DNA of 64,000 nucleotides from VAZQ01 sp963817135. Lineage in GTDB: Bacteria > Pseudomonadota > Alphaproteobacteria > Rhizobiales > Xanthobacteraceae. Below, piece after piece: positions 27,084 to 35,130 of the stretch. The position numbers were made by a program, and so were the translations under genes. Location of the stretch: contig CAWFNG010000005.1 of NCBI GenBank assembly GCA_963817135.1, positions 1-64,000 on the forward strand, written 5' to 3'. The notes beneath the pieces were generated by a model that was given only the letters and a program-made list of their open reading frames with translations, had not been told where the DNA came from and made no database searches. The first letter of the stretch is position 1, and every line of letters starts with the position of its first letter.

Positions 27084-28640
27084 ATGGCCGTAGCCGCATC
27101 CGACATACCAGGAGTTACCGTTGGAGCCGTCATACGCGAGCATGCTGCGCGTGCTCCGAACGCACCCGCGTTGGTGACCTCGCGCTTCGGGTCGCTATCC
27201 TACGGGGCTCTAGCCGACCAGATCGTAGAAACCCGGCAGTGCTTGCGCCGGGCTGGATTTCGGCGCGACGCGCGCATCGCCGTTGCGCTGCCAAGCGGGG
27301 CAGAGGCGACGTTGGCGATCGTGACGGTCTCCAGCTCGGCCACGGTCATACCGCTCGATCCAAAGCTTACGCCTTTGGAAATCGAGAAATGTCTGCGGAT
27401 TACACGCCCGGCCGGCGTGATCGTGCTCGAAGGAGGCAGCTCGGCTGCGCGTCAAGCGGCCCAAGGCGTCGGATCAGCGATCATCCAATCGACCTTCGTG
27501 CGAAACGGGGGGGGTCGCATGCAATTGATCCCCCCCCAGACCGGGCCCGCCGCTCCTCTCGACGACCCCGATCCCGACGCGCCTGCATTCATATTGCACA
27601 CCTCGGGAACGACTGCAGAGCCGAACCTTGTGCCGTTCACCCATCGCAACATGCTCGCCGCTGCAAAGCGTGTGCAGTTCTGGTTTGGTCTCACGCCGCG
27701 CGATCGGTGTCTCAACGTATCTCCAATTCATTACTCGCATGGCATCACCACCACTGTCATGCCGCCCCTGTTGACCGGTGGCAGCGTTGTACAGCCGAAG
27801 AATGCTCTTCATGTCGAGCTCGCCGAATGGTTCACCGCACTCAAGCCGACGTGGTTCTCGGCCGGGCCGACGATGCATCTGGCGATCGTCGAAAAGGCAC
27901 GCGCGCATAGTGCTGCGCGCAGCATGCACTCGTTGCGCTTTATCTCGTCGGCGGGGGCCGGCCTGCAAGAACAGCTTCGTGAAGAGATAGAGAGCGTACT
28001 CGGCGTGCCGGTGCTCGAGCATTACGGTTCGAGCGAAACCGCGCAGATTTCCGCGAACTGCCTGCCGCCCGGCGCATGCCGGCCCGGCACGTGCGGCCGG
28101 CCGTGGCCCGGCATGGTGATGATCGCCGACGCACACGGCAAACCGGTTCCGGTCGGCATGCAAGGGGAAATCCTGGTGCGAGGTCCTGGCGTCATGCCGG
28201 GATATATCAACGCTGCCGAACTCAATGCGCGAGTCTTCGCAGGGGAATGGTACCGCACCGGTGACGTCGGCATGCTGGATGTGGACGGATTTCTTTCACT
28301 GCATGGGCGTATGCGCGAGATCATCAACCGCGGCAGCGAGAAAATCGCCCCTCTGGAGATCGACGCGGCACTGGCTCGACACCCGGACGTCAGGGAAGCG
28401 GCGGCTTATGCGGTCCCCCATCCCCGGCTCGGCGAGGACGTGGCGGCTGCGGTTGTGCTGCGCCCGGGGTCAAACACCACGCCGCTGGAGCTGCGCGAGT
28501 TCATTACCAAGGAGCTCGCTCTGTTCAAGATACCCCGCCGCATCACGATCCTCGATCGGCTTCCCAAAGGGCTGACGGGAAAAGTTCAGCGAGGTAAGCT
28601 CAGAGAGCTGGTGCAGGAGGAGTCGGATGCGATCGGATAA
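27084..28640 (+). CDS. Free-standing acyl/aryl adenylation enzyme (AMP-dependent ligase)
   Basis: 518 residues from ATG 27084. ANL superfamily motifs in order: A3 HTSGTTAEPN (about 182-191), A5 YGSSETAQI (about 314), A7 EWYRTGDVG, A8 GRMREIINRGSEKIAPLEID and A10 LPKGLTGKVQRGKL with the catalytic Lys. In A3 the usual final Lys is Asn, which some active enzymes tolerate. It activates a carboxylic acid as the acyl-AMP. The next gene encodes a carrier protein and overlaps by 14 bases, so the acyl group is probably loaded on that carrier. It looks closest to fatty-acyl or small-acid CoA ligases. The likely role is supplying a starter or modified fatty acid to the PKS island. Confidence 0.9.
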   Translation: MAVAASDIPGVTVGAVIREHAARAPNAPALVTSRFGSLSYGALADQIVETRQCLRRAGFRRDARIAVALPSGAEATLAIVTVSSSATVIPLDPKLTPLEIEKCLRITRPAGVIVLEGGSSAARQAAQGVGSAIIQSTFVRNGGGRMQLIPPQTGPAAPLDDPDPDAPAFILHTSGTTAEPNLVPFTHRNMLAAAKRVQFWFGLTPRDRCLNVSPIHYSHGITTTVMPPLLTGGSVVQPKNALHVELAEWFTALKPTWFSAGPTMHLAIVEKARAHSAARSMHSLRFISSAGAGLQEQLREEIESVLGVPVLEHYGSSETAQISANCLPPGACRPGTCGRPWPGMVMIADAHGKPVPVGMQGEILVRGPGVMPGYINAAELNARVFAGEWYRTGDVGMLDVDGFLSLHGRMREIINRGSEKIAPLEIDAALARHPDVREAAAYAVPHPRLGEDVAAAVVLRPGSNTTPLELREFITKELALFKIPRRITILDRLPKGLTGKVQRGKLRELVQEESDAIG

Positions 28641-28896
28641 CGCTTGGCACGCACAACTGCTCGGGCTTTGGCGAAAGTACCTCAAGCGCAGCGACATCTC
28701 GATCGATGATGATTTCTTTGAGAAAGGTGGTGACTCCCTTCTTGCGCTTGATCTCCAGCTGGAAGTGCAGCAGTTGATCGGACGCGAACTGCCGGAATCG
28801 ATTCTGTTCGACGCCCCCACCGTGCGTGCGCTGAGCAAGAGGCTTGCGCAGCCTTCGACGGAAGTGCCGCCCCCACCGCTCGTTCGCACCAGCTGA
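28627..28896 (+). CDS. Discrete acyl/peptidyl carrier protein
   Basis: 89 residues, start overlapping the ligase gene end. It is a carrier fold with the 4'-phosphopantetheine site in FFEKGGDSLLALDLQ (Ser about 38); GGDS is more typical of peptidyl than of fatty-acid carriers. The helix after it (LFDAPTVRALSKRL) also matches. It is probably loaded by the ligase encoded directly upstream. No phosphopantetheinyl transferase gene is seen in the window, so a general cellular one must act. Confidence 0.9.
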   Translation: MRSDNAWHAQLLGLWRKYLKRSDISIDDDFFEKGGDSLLALDLQLEVQQLIGRELPESILFDAPTVRALSKRLAQPSTEVPPPPLVRTS

Positions 28897-28945
28897 GCGA
28901 AGTCAGGCTACGCCTACGAGCGGTGCACGAATTCGCTCCGGGTCG

Positions 28946-29218
28946 GTCAATCAGCACACGATCGCGTGCGACTTCCTTTGTAGGAAGAGGATCTCCTTCC
29001 GCTGGTGATTGGTCAAGAATGGCTCGACCTACGCACCAGCTCAGGAAGCTCTTGATCGATTTCAATGTCTTGTTGGCAGCGGCCGGAGCGCCACGCTGTT
29101 CAATCTGGGCAATGATTTCGATCACATCGAGCTTGCTGATCTCATGAACGCTTCGACCAGCCCAAGGCCTGCCAGCATGAGGCCGCCAAGTCTTGCCTCC
29201 GATGGAGCAATGCTTCAC
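28946..29218 (-). pseudogene. Tyrosine recombinase (phage-type integrase) fragment
   Basis: Minus-strand residues EISKLDVIEIIAQIEQRGAP, then ANKTLKSIKSFLSWCVGRAI, then SPAEG...PTKEVARDRVL, match the N-terminal SAM-like DNA-binding domain of P4-type integrases up to the start of the catalytic domain. The catalytic R-H-R-Y part is absent, and the frame runs into unrelated sequence below 28946. It fills the gap between the carrier gene and the GNAT-like gene and marks a past integration or excision event in the island. Confidence 0.7.
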
Positions 29219-30270
29219 CGGATCAGCAAACTCCAGGTTCTCGGCGGCGATAAGGAAATGTCGCGGCGTATCGCGAAAGCGGCGAAGTGGATTTGCGCCG
29301 GATCCGGGAGGAATAGATTTCTTATGAGCACTCCCGCCGGGATCAGTGCGCTTCGAAGCGCGAGCACGAGATGCACGCCACGCTCACGAAGATCGTTACA
29401 GAGGTGGCTCAGCAGGCGCACTTGCTGCGCAGAGGTGAGGTCGTCCGCTGCCCACAAGTCTATCAACGCCGCGCGCACGGGCTCGCGGCCGTGCAAAGTG
29501 AGAAAATGGTAACTCACCATCCCCTGAATGCATGCATCGCTCTCGAAGACGAGTGTCCCGGAGGCTGGACTGCTATTTAGCTGGTTGGCCAGCTGTTTCT
29601 CGGACCAGACGAGAGCCCAATCGAAACCAGCCGTTGCCTTCTCCAGGATGCGCGCGCACTGTTCCAGGTCTCCCGCCCGGTAATCTCGCACGCGGGGATC
29701 GTTGCGAGGCGGGGCCAAGCGGAGGAGGGGGTCGGCCAGGGTGCTGCTGGCAAGTCGTTGCCACGCCTTCACGCTGGCGCGAGCTATTCTCTGCGGCGCA
29801 AGGAGCTTGACCCAGAGGCTCGTAGAAAAAAGAAAACGGAGCTTCTGGGGAAACGTTTGCGCGTATTTGGTCCAGAAACGATAGGCGGGCGAGGTCTGAT
29901 CACCCATGACCACACCGATGGAAAGTGCAATTCCCCGTTCTTCTTCGCAGCGACGAAGCTGCTCCATCAAAGGTAGCGCCAAGCGTCCATGGTCGGGATC
30001 GACATTGAACCAGCTGCAGAGCGTGATCGGATGAATGGAGGGCCCGATTTGCAACGAATGAGGAAACGAGAAAGCGGTGCCGACGAGCTTGCTGCCATGA
30101 TAGGCTGCTGGGCAGAACGCTTCGCTGTGTGGTCCTAGTTGCCAGCGAAGGAAGGGCGCTTCCCACAGGGGAAACCAAGTCTTGCCGCCATATTGCGGGA
30201 TCCAGATCCGACGTGTGAACTCGGCGACATCTTCGAAGTCGCCGCAATACTTCCGCACTTGGCAATCCAT
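29215..30270 (-). CDS. Two-domain GNAT-like acyltransferase family protein, copy A
   Basis: 351 residues from ATG 30270, preferred over the upstream ATG because GAGAAGGG lies just before it and alignment with its paralog at 47991 begins here (RKYCGDFEDVAEFTRRIW). The first half has GNAT-fold features (WFNVDPDHGRLALPLMEQLR resembling the acetyl-CoA-binding P-loop region). The second half begins RDYRAGDLEQCARILEKATA and looks like a second GNAT-type domain. It ends SPPRTWSLLIR, which is conserved in the paralog. Paralogs occur at both ends of the PKS genes, so it is likely a tailoring N- or O-acyltransferase, for example on the amine that the aminotransferase would make. I know no named family member. 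Confidence 0.65.
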   Translation of the reverse strand: MDCQVRKYCGDFEDVAEFTRRIWIPQYGGKTWFPLWEAPFLRWQLGPHSEAFCPAAYHGSKLVGTAFSFPHSLQIGPSIHPITLCSWFNVDPDHGRLALPLMEQLRRCEEERGIALSIGVVMGDQTSPAYRFWTKYAQTFPQKLRFLFSTSLWVKLLAPQRIARASVKAWQRLASSTLADPLLRLAPPRNDPRVRDYRAGDLEQCARILEKATAGFDWALVWSEKQLANQLNSSPASGTLVFESDACIQGMVSYHFLTLHGREPVRAALIDLWAADDLTSAQQVRLLSHLCNDLRERGVHLVLALRSALIPAGVLIRNLFLPDPAQIHFAAFAIRRDISLSPPRTWSLLIR

Positions 30271-30369
30271 TAGATCCCTTCTCAACTCGGGCACGCCGGT
30301 TCCGTGCAGGCGTGCCGACGAGGCACAGCTAATCACAAACTCGTGTCAATTCACATCATATGCCAGTGT

Positions 30370-31638
30370 TCAATCGTCCTTCTCGCCGGGCTCATAGAGT
30401 GCCTCGCGTCCGATTCGGTCAAGACAGATTTCCGCTGTCCAGGGGAGCATGAGCGAGCCGCATCGGCTGTCGCGATAGATGCGCTCAAGCGCCAGGCTCT
30501 TGAGCATCGCCTGGCCGCCGCACGTGCGCAGCGCTTTTGCAGCAATGGAATTGGCGTTTTCCATGACCGTGTGCTGTGCAGCATAGGCGCGCAGAACCTG
30601 CTCGCCACTGGGATTGGGCCGCGCCTCGCTGATCGCCTGGAACCAGAGCGCCTTGGTCTGCTCGAGCATGACGCGCATTTCCGCAACAGCGATCTGCTTG
30701 GTCGGATACATGCGTCGCTTCACCGGCGGCGTGCCCGGCATTTCTCCGCGCAGGTATTGGACTGTGAAATCATAGGCCGCCTGGGCAAGCCCCATATAGG
30801 TCGGCGACAACGACAAAAAGATATGCGGCCAGCGGGTTACCGCCTCGTAATGCGCCCCGTGCGGCATCAGCATCTCTTCCTTTGACACGAACACTTCTTT
30901 GAGCAGAAGAGTTCGTGAGACGGTTCCGCGCATGCCGAGCGGGTCCCAGTCGCCGACCACCGAAACGCCTTGGGCATCTGCTGGAACGGCGATGTAGAGC
31001 GTGTTGCTACGGCTCGGCGCTTCGTCGGGCGCACGTTCCGTGCACAACACGCCATAATAATCGGCCGCGCCGGAGAGCGAGGCGAAGATCTTTCTTCCGC
31101 TTACGACGAAGCCGCCTTCGACCGGCCGCGCCTCGGTACTGTAGGGGACGACGCCCGCGGCGGCAGACCCGGTTTCGGAGAATGGCTGGGCATAAATGGC
31201 GCCCTCATCCAGGATGCGCCGGTAGTGGCGGCGGCGGCGCTCATTGTGCTCCAGGCGATCCGACTGGCTCATGGGCAGATCGTCGGCGAACGCGCCCGAC
31301 ATCAGCGTCGAGCAGACATGCATGTTCCAGGAGAGCGCAGTCGCCCCGCAAAAGCGGCCGAACTCGGCGGCTGCGAGGCAATAGGTGGCGAAATCGGCAC
31401 CTATGCCGCCTTCCTCACCGGGGATGCAGATTGCCAACCAGCCTTCTGCGTGCATGTCGCGAAAGTTCTCGATGGGGAAAATCGCCTCGCGATCGTATCG
31501 AGCCGCGCGCGGCGCGAGTACGCGCTGGCCGAACCGGCGTGCCTTGTCGATGAGCTCCGCTTGCAACGGGGTAAGGCGAAAGGCATCCGGAGCAAAGATC
31601 GGCGCTTGCGCATCTCGGCGATCGAGCGGATCGTTCAT
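30370..31638 (-). CDS. Acyl-CoA dehydrogenase family protein
   Basis: 422 residues from ATG 31638, chosen for a GGAGG site 8 bases upstream. The N-terminal helical domain is followed by YAQPFSETGSAAAG-type flavin contacts (about 170), a beta domain (FVVSGRKIFASLSGAADYYG) and a C-terminal helical domain ending ALERIYRDSRCGSLMLPWTA. It is longer than the usual 380-400. It probably desaturates an acyl thioester at the alpha-beta or another position. Its neighbours suggest the substrate is the carrier-bound chain of the PKS island, like TamP in tambjamine synthesis. A fragment of a near-identical gene lies at 26207-26352. Confidence 0.88.
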   Translation of the reverse strand: MNDPLDRRDAQAPIFAPDAFRLTPLQAELIDKARRFGQRVLAPRAARYDREAIFPIENFRDMHAEGWLAICIPGEEGGIGADFATYCLAAAEFGRFCGATALSWNMHVCSTLMSGAFADDLPMSQSDRLEHNERRRRHYRRILDEGAIYAQPFSETGSAAAGVVPYSTEARPVEGGFVVSGRKIFASLSGAADYYGVLCTERAPDEAPSRSNTLYIAVPADAQGVSVVGDWDPLGMRGTVSRTLLLKEVFVSKEEMLMPHGAHYEAVTRWPHIFLSLSPTYMGLAQAAYDFTVQYLRGEMPGTPPVKRRMYPTKQIAVAEMRVMLEQTKALWFQAISEARPNPSGEQVLRAYAAQHTVMENANSIAAKALRTCGGQAMLKSLALERIYRDSRCGSLMLPWTAEICLDRIGREALYEPGEKDD

Positions 31639-31714
31639 GGCAAAGCCTCCGGGACGGGGGCCAGAGTGGCATGGTTTTTGTTCGAACTCGCCATCCCCGC
31701 TCAATTTCTTTATT

Positions 31715-31787
31715 GAGCATGATCTTTTCCGAAAAGTGGTGCCCAGCCCGGATCAAGTCCGGGGCAGGCTTTTTCGGGATCATGCTC
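31715..31787. repeat. GAGCATGATC interspersed palindrome
   Basis: GAGCATGATCTTTTCCGAAA at 31715 and its mirror image ending TTTTTCGGGATCATGCTC at 31787, with a GCCCGGATCAAGTCCGGGGC stem between. I recall this element as one of the most common small intergenic repeats of Hyphomicrobiales genomes. It lies between the divergent acyl-CoA dehydrogenase and RND exporter genes. Apart from it the 31639-31937 gap should hold the promoters of both. Confidence 0.8.
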
Positions 31788-31937
31788 TTAGCGTGCAAAA
31801 ATGGCAGGCGGGGTCAATCCCTCCGCGCCGCCCCGCGGTGCCGGTGAACGAAGACGGATTGCCGCGCGATTACCCAAACGTGTATTATTGACGTTTGAAC
31901 CGACGCGCGCACATCTTCCGGCAAACGCGAGGAGCTC

Positions 31938-34900
31938 ATGGCACTCAATATTTCGGCTTGGTCGATCCGGCAGCCGCTTCCAGCCATTGTCATGGCCGCT
32001 GCGATCATCGGCATCGGGTGCATTGGCTTTCAGAAGATTCCCATTACGCGGATGCCGAACATCGACGTTCCGGCGATCACGGTGACAATCACCCAATTCG
32101 GAGCAGCGCCTGCCGAGCTGGAAACGCAGGTCAGCAAGAAGGTTGAAGACGCAGTCAGCGGCGTGGAGGGGGTGCAGCACATCCAGTCCTCCATCTCCGA
32201 CGGCATTGCAAGCACGATCATCTTCTTCCGCCTGGAAACCAACACCGATCGCGCGCTCAACGATGTCAAGGATGCGGTGACGCGCGTCCGCGGCGATCTG
32301 CCGCGCACCATCAACGAGCCGATGATCCAACGCGTGGATATTGCCGGACTTCCGATTGTCACCTACGCGGCGATCGCGCCGGGAAAAACCCCAGAACAGC
32401 TCTCCTGGTTCGTGGAAGACGTGGTCGTCCGCGAACTGCAAGGCATTCGCGGCGTCGGCAGCATCGAGCGCATCGGCAGCGTCGAACGCGAGATCCGCGT
32501 TGGACTCGACCCGGTTCGACTGCAAGGTGTCGGCCTGACTCCGCTGGACGTCAGCCGGCAGCTTCGCGGCAGCAATGTCGACCTTGCCGGCGGGCGCGCC
32601 GAAATCGGCGGCCGCGACCAGGCAATTCGCACCCTCGCCGGCGCCAAGACGCTTGCGGATCTGGCAGCGACACGAATCGCGTTGCCGACCGGAGGCGAGG
32701 TACGCCTGGATGATCTTGGCCTCGTCACCGATACCATTGCCGAACAGCGCACCTTTGCGCGGTTCAACGACATACCGGTCGTCGGCTTCAACATCATGCG
32801 CTCGAAGGGGGCGAGCGATGTGACCGTCGCGGATGCGGTTGCGGCGCGCGTCGAGAAGATCAGGAGCGAAAACCCGGAAATCGATCTCAAGCTGATCGAC
32901 AGTTCGGTTACTTACACCCTGGGAAATTATGAGTCCGCCCTCCACACTCTGTACGAAGGCGCGGCGCTGGCGATCATCGTGGTGTTCCTTTTTCTGCGCG
33001 ACGTGCGGGCAACCGTCATCGCGGCAATCACCTTGCCGCTATCGATCATCCCTTCGTTCTGGGTCATGAATGCACTGGGCTTTTCGCTCAATCTCGTGAG
33101 CTTGCTGGCGATCATGCTCACGACCGGTATTCTCGTAGACGATGCCATTGTCGAAATCGAAAACATCGTTCGGCATATCAGAATGGGCAAATCGCCTTTT
33201 CAGGCTGCGCTCGACGCCGCCGATGAAATAGGCCTTGCAGTCATCGCCATCAGTTTGGCCATTGTTGCCGTGTTCCTGCCGGCGAGCTTCATGTCGTCCA
33301 TTCCCGGTCAGTTTTTCAAGCAATTCGGGTTGACTGTATCGGTACAGGTCATGTTTTCTCTTATCTGTGCGCGGCTGATAACGCCGATGCTTGCAGCCTA
33401 TTTCCTCAAGCCGCACCAGCGTGAAGAGAAGCCCGACGGCCTCGTCAAGCGCCTTTACATGCGAGTCCTGGCCTGGTCGGTGAAGCACCGCTTCATCACG
33501 GTCGCAATCGGTTTTCTTGTCTTCGCTGCCTCGATGGCGGGGGCAGACCGTCTGGCCAAGGGCTTTCTGCCGCCTGAAGACCGCGCCCGTTCGCTGCTCG
33601 CCGTTGAGTTGCCACCCGGCTCGCGGCTTGCCGATACGCAAGCGGTCACCGACACCATCGCCGATCGATTGCGCAAGCGGCCGGAGGTGGAGAGTATCTT
33701 CGTCGACGGCGGGCAAATCCCGCCTTCCACGTTGGAGACTCGCAAAGCTGCGCTGACCATCAACTACACGCCGAAATCGACGCGTTCGCTTTCCCAGCAG
33801 CAACTCGACCTTGAGATCACCAGGGATCTCGCGGATATACCCGATGTTCGCTTCTGGTTTTTGGACGAGAACGGAAAGCGCAATGTTACCTTCATCGTCC
33901 AGGGCCAGGACAGTGCCACGGTAGCCAACGTAGCGGCGGAACTCGCATCGCAAATGCGGGGACTGCCAATGATTTCCAATATCGTCTCGACTGCAACGCT
34001 CAACCGGCCTGAACTGCGAATCTATCCGCGCCGCGATCTGGCGGTGCGTTTGGGCGTATCGACGGATAGCCTTTCTGAGACGATTCGCGTGGCCACGATC
34101 GGCGACGTCAGTCAGGCGCTGGCGCGGTTCGATGCCGGGGATCGCATGGTGCCAATTCGCGTGCTTCTGGAGGAGCGCGCGCGCACCGATCGGCAGGTGC
34201 TGGAACAGCTGCGTATACCAACCCAGCGCGGCGCGGGCGTGCCGCTCTCGGCGGTTGCCGACTTCAGCTTCGGCGAAGGGCCCATTGCCATCAATCATTA
34301 CGAGCGGAAACGACAGGCCAATGTAGAGGCCGATCTGGTCAGCGGCCGCGCGCTGAGCGAAGCGTCGGCAGCGGTCAAAGCGCTGCCGATGCTGAAAAGC
34401 CTGCCGGCCGGCGTCACCGTGAGCGAGGGCGGCGATGCCGAGCTGCAAGGTGAGCTGTTCGAGGGATTCGCGACGGCCATGCGCAACGGTTTGACGATGG
34501 TCTATATCGTCCTCGCGCTGCTCTTCGGCAGCTTGCTGCAACCTCTGACGATTATGCTCTCGCTGCCTTTGTCAGTGGCGGGCGCCATCATGGCTCTGCT
34601 CATCGGCAATCTGGCCATCACCACCCCGGTTGTCATCGGCATCCTGATGTTGATGGGCATTGTCACCAAGAATGCCATCATGCTCGTCGATTTCGCAGTT
34701 GAAGCGATGCACGGAGGGCTTGATCGAACGAGCGCGATCATGGATGCCGCTCATAAACGGGTTCGGCCGATCATAATGACTACCATTGCGATGGTGGCCG
34801 GCATGACCCCAAGCGCATTGGGGATTGGCTTCGGCGGCGAGTTCCGCTCGCCGATGGCGATCGCGGTGATCGGCGGGCTACTTGTGTCGACGCTGCTGTC

Positions 34901-35102
34901 GTTGCTGTTTGTGCCGGCGTTGTTCACGATCATGGAAGACGTGGGACACCTGTCGGGGCGCCTGTTCGGTCGCTTCATCGGCCCTGCCGATGAGGTCAAG
35001 CCCGCGCATGCGCCTTCGATTGCAGTAAATGACAAAGAGCTGCGCGAAAAGGAGGCCGCTCCAGCGCTGGTGGATGTCAGCAAGCCGGCGCGCATTGCAT
35101 AG
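31938..35102 (+). CDS. RND family (HAE1/AcrB-like) efflux pump
   Basis: 1054 residues, GAGGAG site upstream. 12-helix RND layout: TM1 near 12-30, first porter loop to about 335, TM2-6 (VVFLFLRDVRATVIAAITLP and on), TM7 near 525, second porter loop, TM8-12. Proton-relay residues are present: D401-D402 in GILVDDAIVEIENI and the Lys in GIVTKNAIMLVDFA (about 911). It is an inner-membrane exporter of hydrophobic or amphipathic compounds. No adaptor or outer-membrane gene adjoins it; adaptor-like genes occur only 19-24 kb away. It is convergent with the aminotransferase gene, and its position inside the PKS island suggests export or self-resistance. Confidence 0.93.
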   Translation: MALNISAWSIRQPLPAIVMAAAIIGIGCIGFQKIPITRMPNIDVPAITVTITQFGAAPAELETQVSKKVEDAVSGVEGVQHIQSSISDGIASTIIFFRLETNTDRALNDVKDAVTRVRGDLPRTINEPMIQRVDIAGLPIVTYAAIAPGKTPEQLSWFVEDVVVRELQGIRGVGSIERIGSVEREIRVGLDPVRLQGVGLTPLDVSRQLRGSNVDLAGGRAEIGGRDQAIRTLAGAKTLADLAATRIALPTGGEVRLDDLGLVTDTIAEQRTFARFNDIPVVGFNIMRSKGASDVTVADAVAARVEKIRSENPEIDLKLIDSSVTYTLGNYESALHTLYEGAALAIIVVFLFLRDVRATVIAAITLPLSIIPSFWVMNALGFSLNLVSLLAIMLTTGILVDDAIVEIENIVRHIRMGKSPFQAALDAADEIGLAVIAISLAIVAVFLPASFMSSIPGQFFKQFGLTVSVQVMFSLICARLITPMLAAYFLKPHQREEKPDGLVKRLYMRVLAWSVKHRFITVAIGFLVFAASMAGADRLAKGFLPPEDRARSLLAVELPPGSRLADTQAVTDTIADRLRKRPEVESIFVDGGQIPPSTLETRKAALTINYTPKSTRSLSQQQLDLEITRDLADIPDVRFWFLDENGKRNVTFIVQGQDSATVANVAAELASQMRGLPMISNIVSTATLNRPELRIYPRRDLAVRLGVSTDSLSETIRVATIGDVSQALARFDAGDRMVPIRVLLEERARTDRQVLEQLRIPTQRGAGVPLSAVADFSFGEGPIAINHYERKRQANVEADLVSGRALSEASAAVKALPMLKSLPAGVTVSEGGDAELQGELFEGFATAMRNGLTMVYIVLALLFGSLLQPLTIMLSLPLSVAGAIMALLIGNLAITTPVVIGILMLMGIVTKNAIMLVDFAVEAMHGGLDRTSAIMDAAHKRVRPIIMTTIAMVAGMTPSALGIGFGGEFRSPMAIAVIGGLLVSTLLSLLFVPALFTIMEDVGHLSGRLFGRFIGPADEVKPAHAPSIAVNDKELREKEAAPALVDVSKPARIA

Positions 35103-35130
35103 GCAGGCAGGTAAGGCGCAAGCCGTCCGA

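Noticed and set aside
33039..34541. 500-codon minus-strand frame opposite the RND pump
   Set aside because: Antisense shadow rich in Arg, Gln and His; the RND protein has all membrane spans and proton-relay residues.
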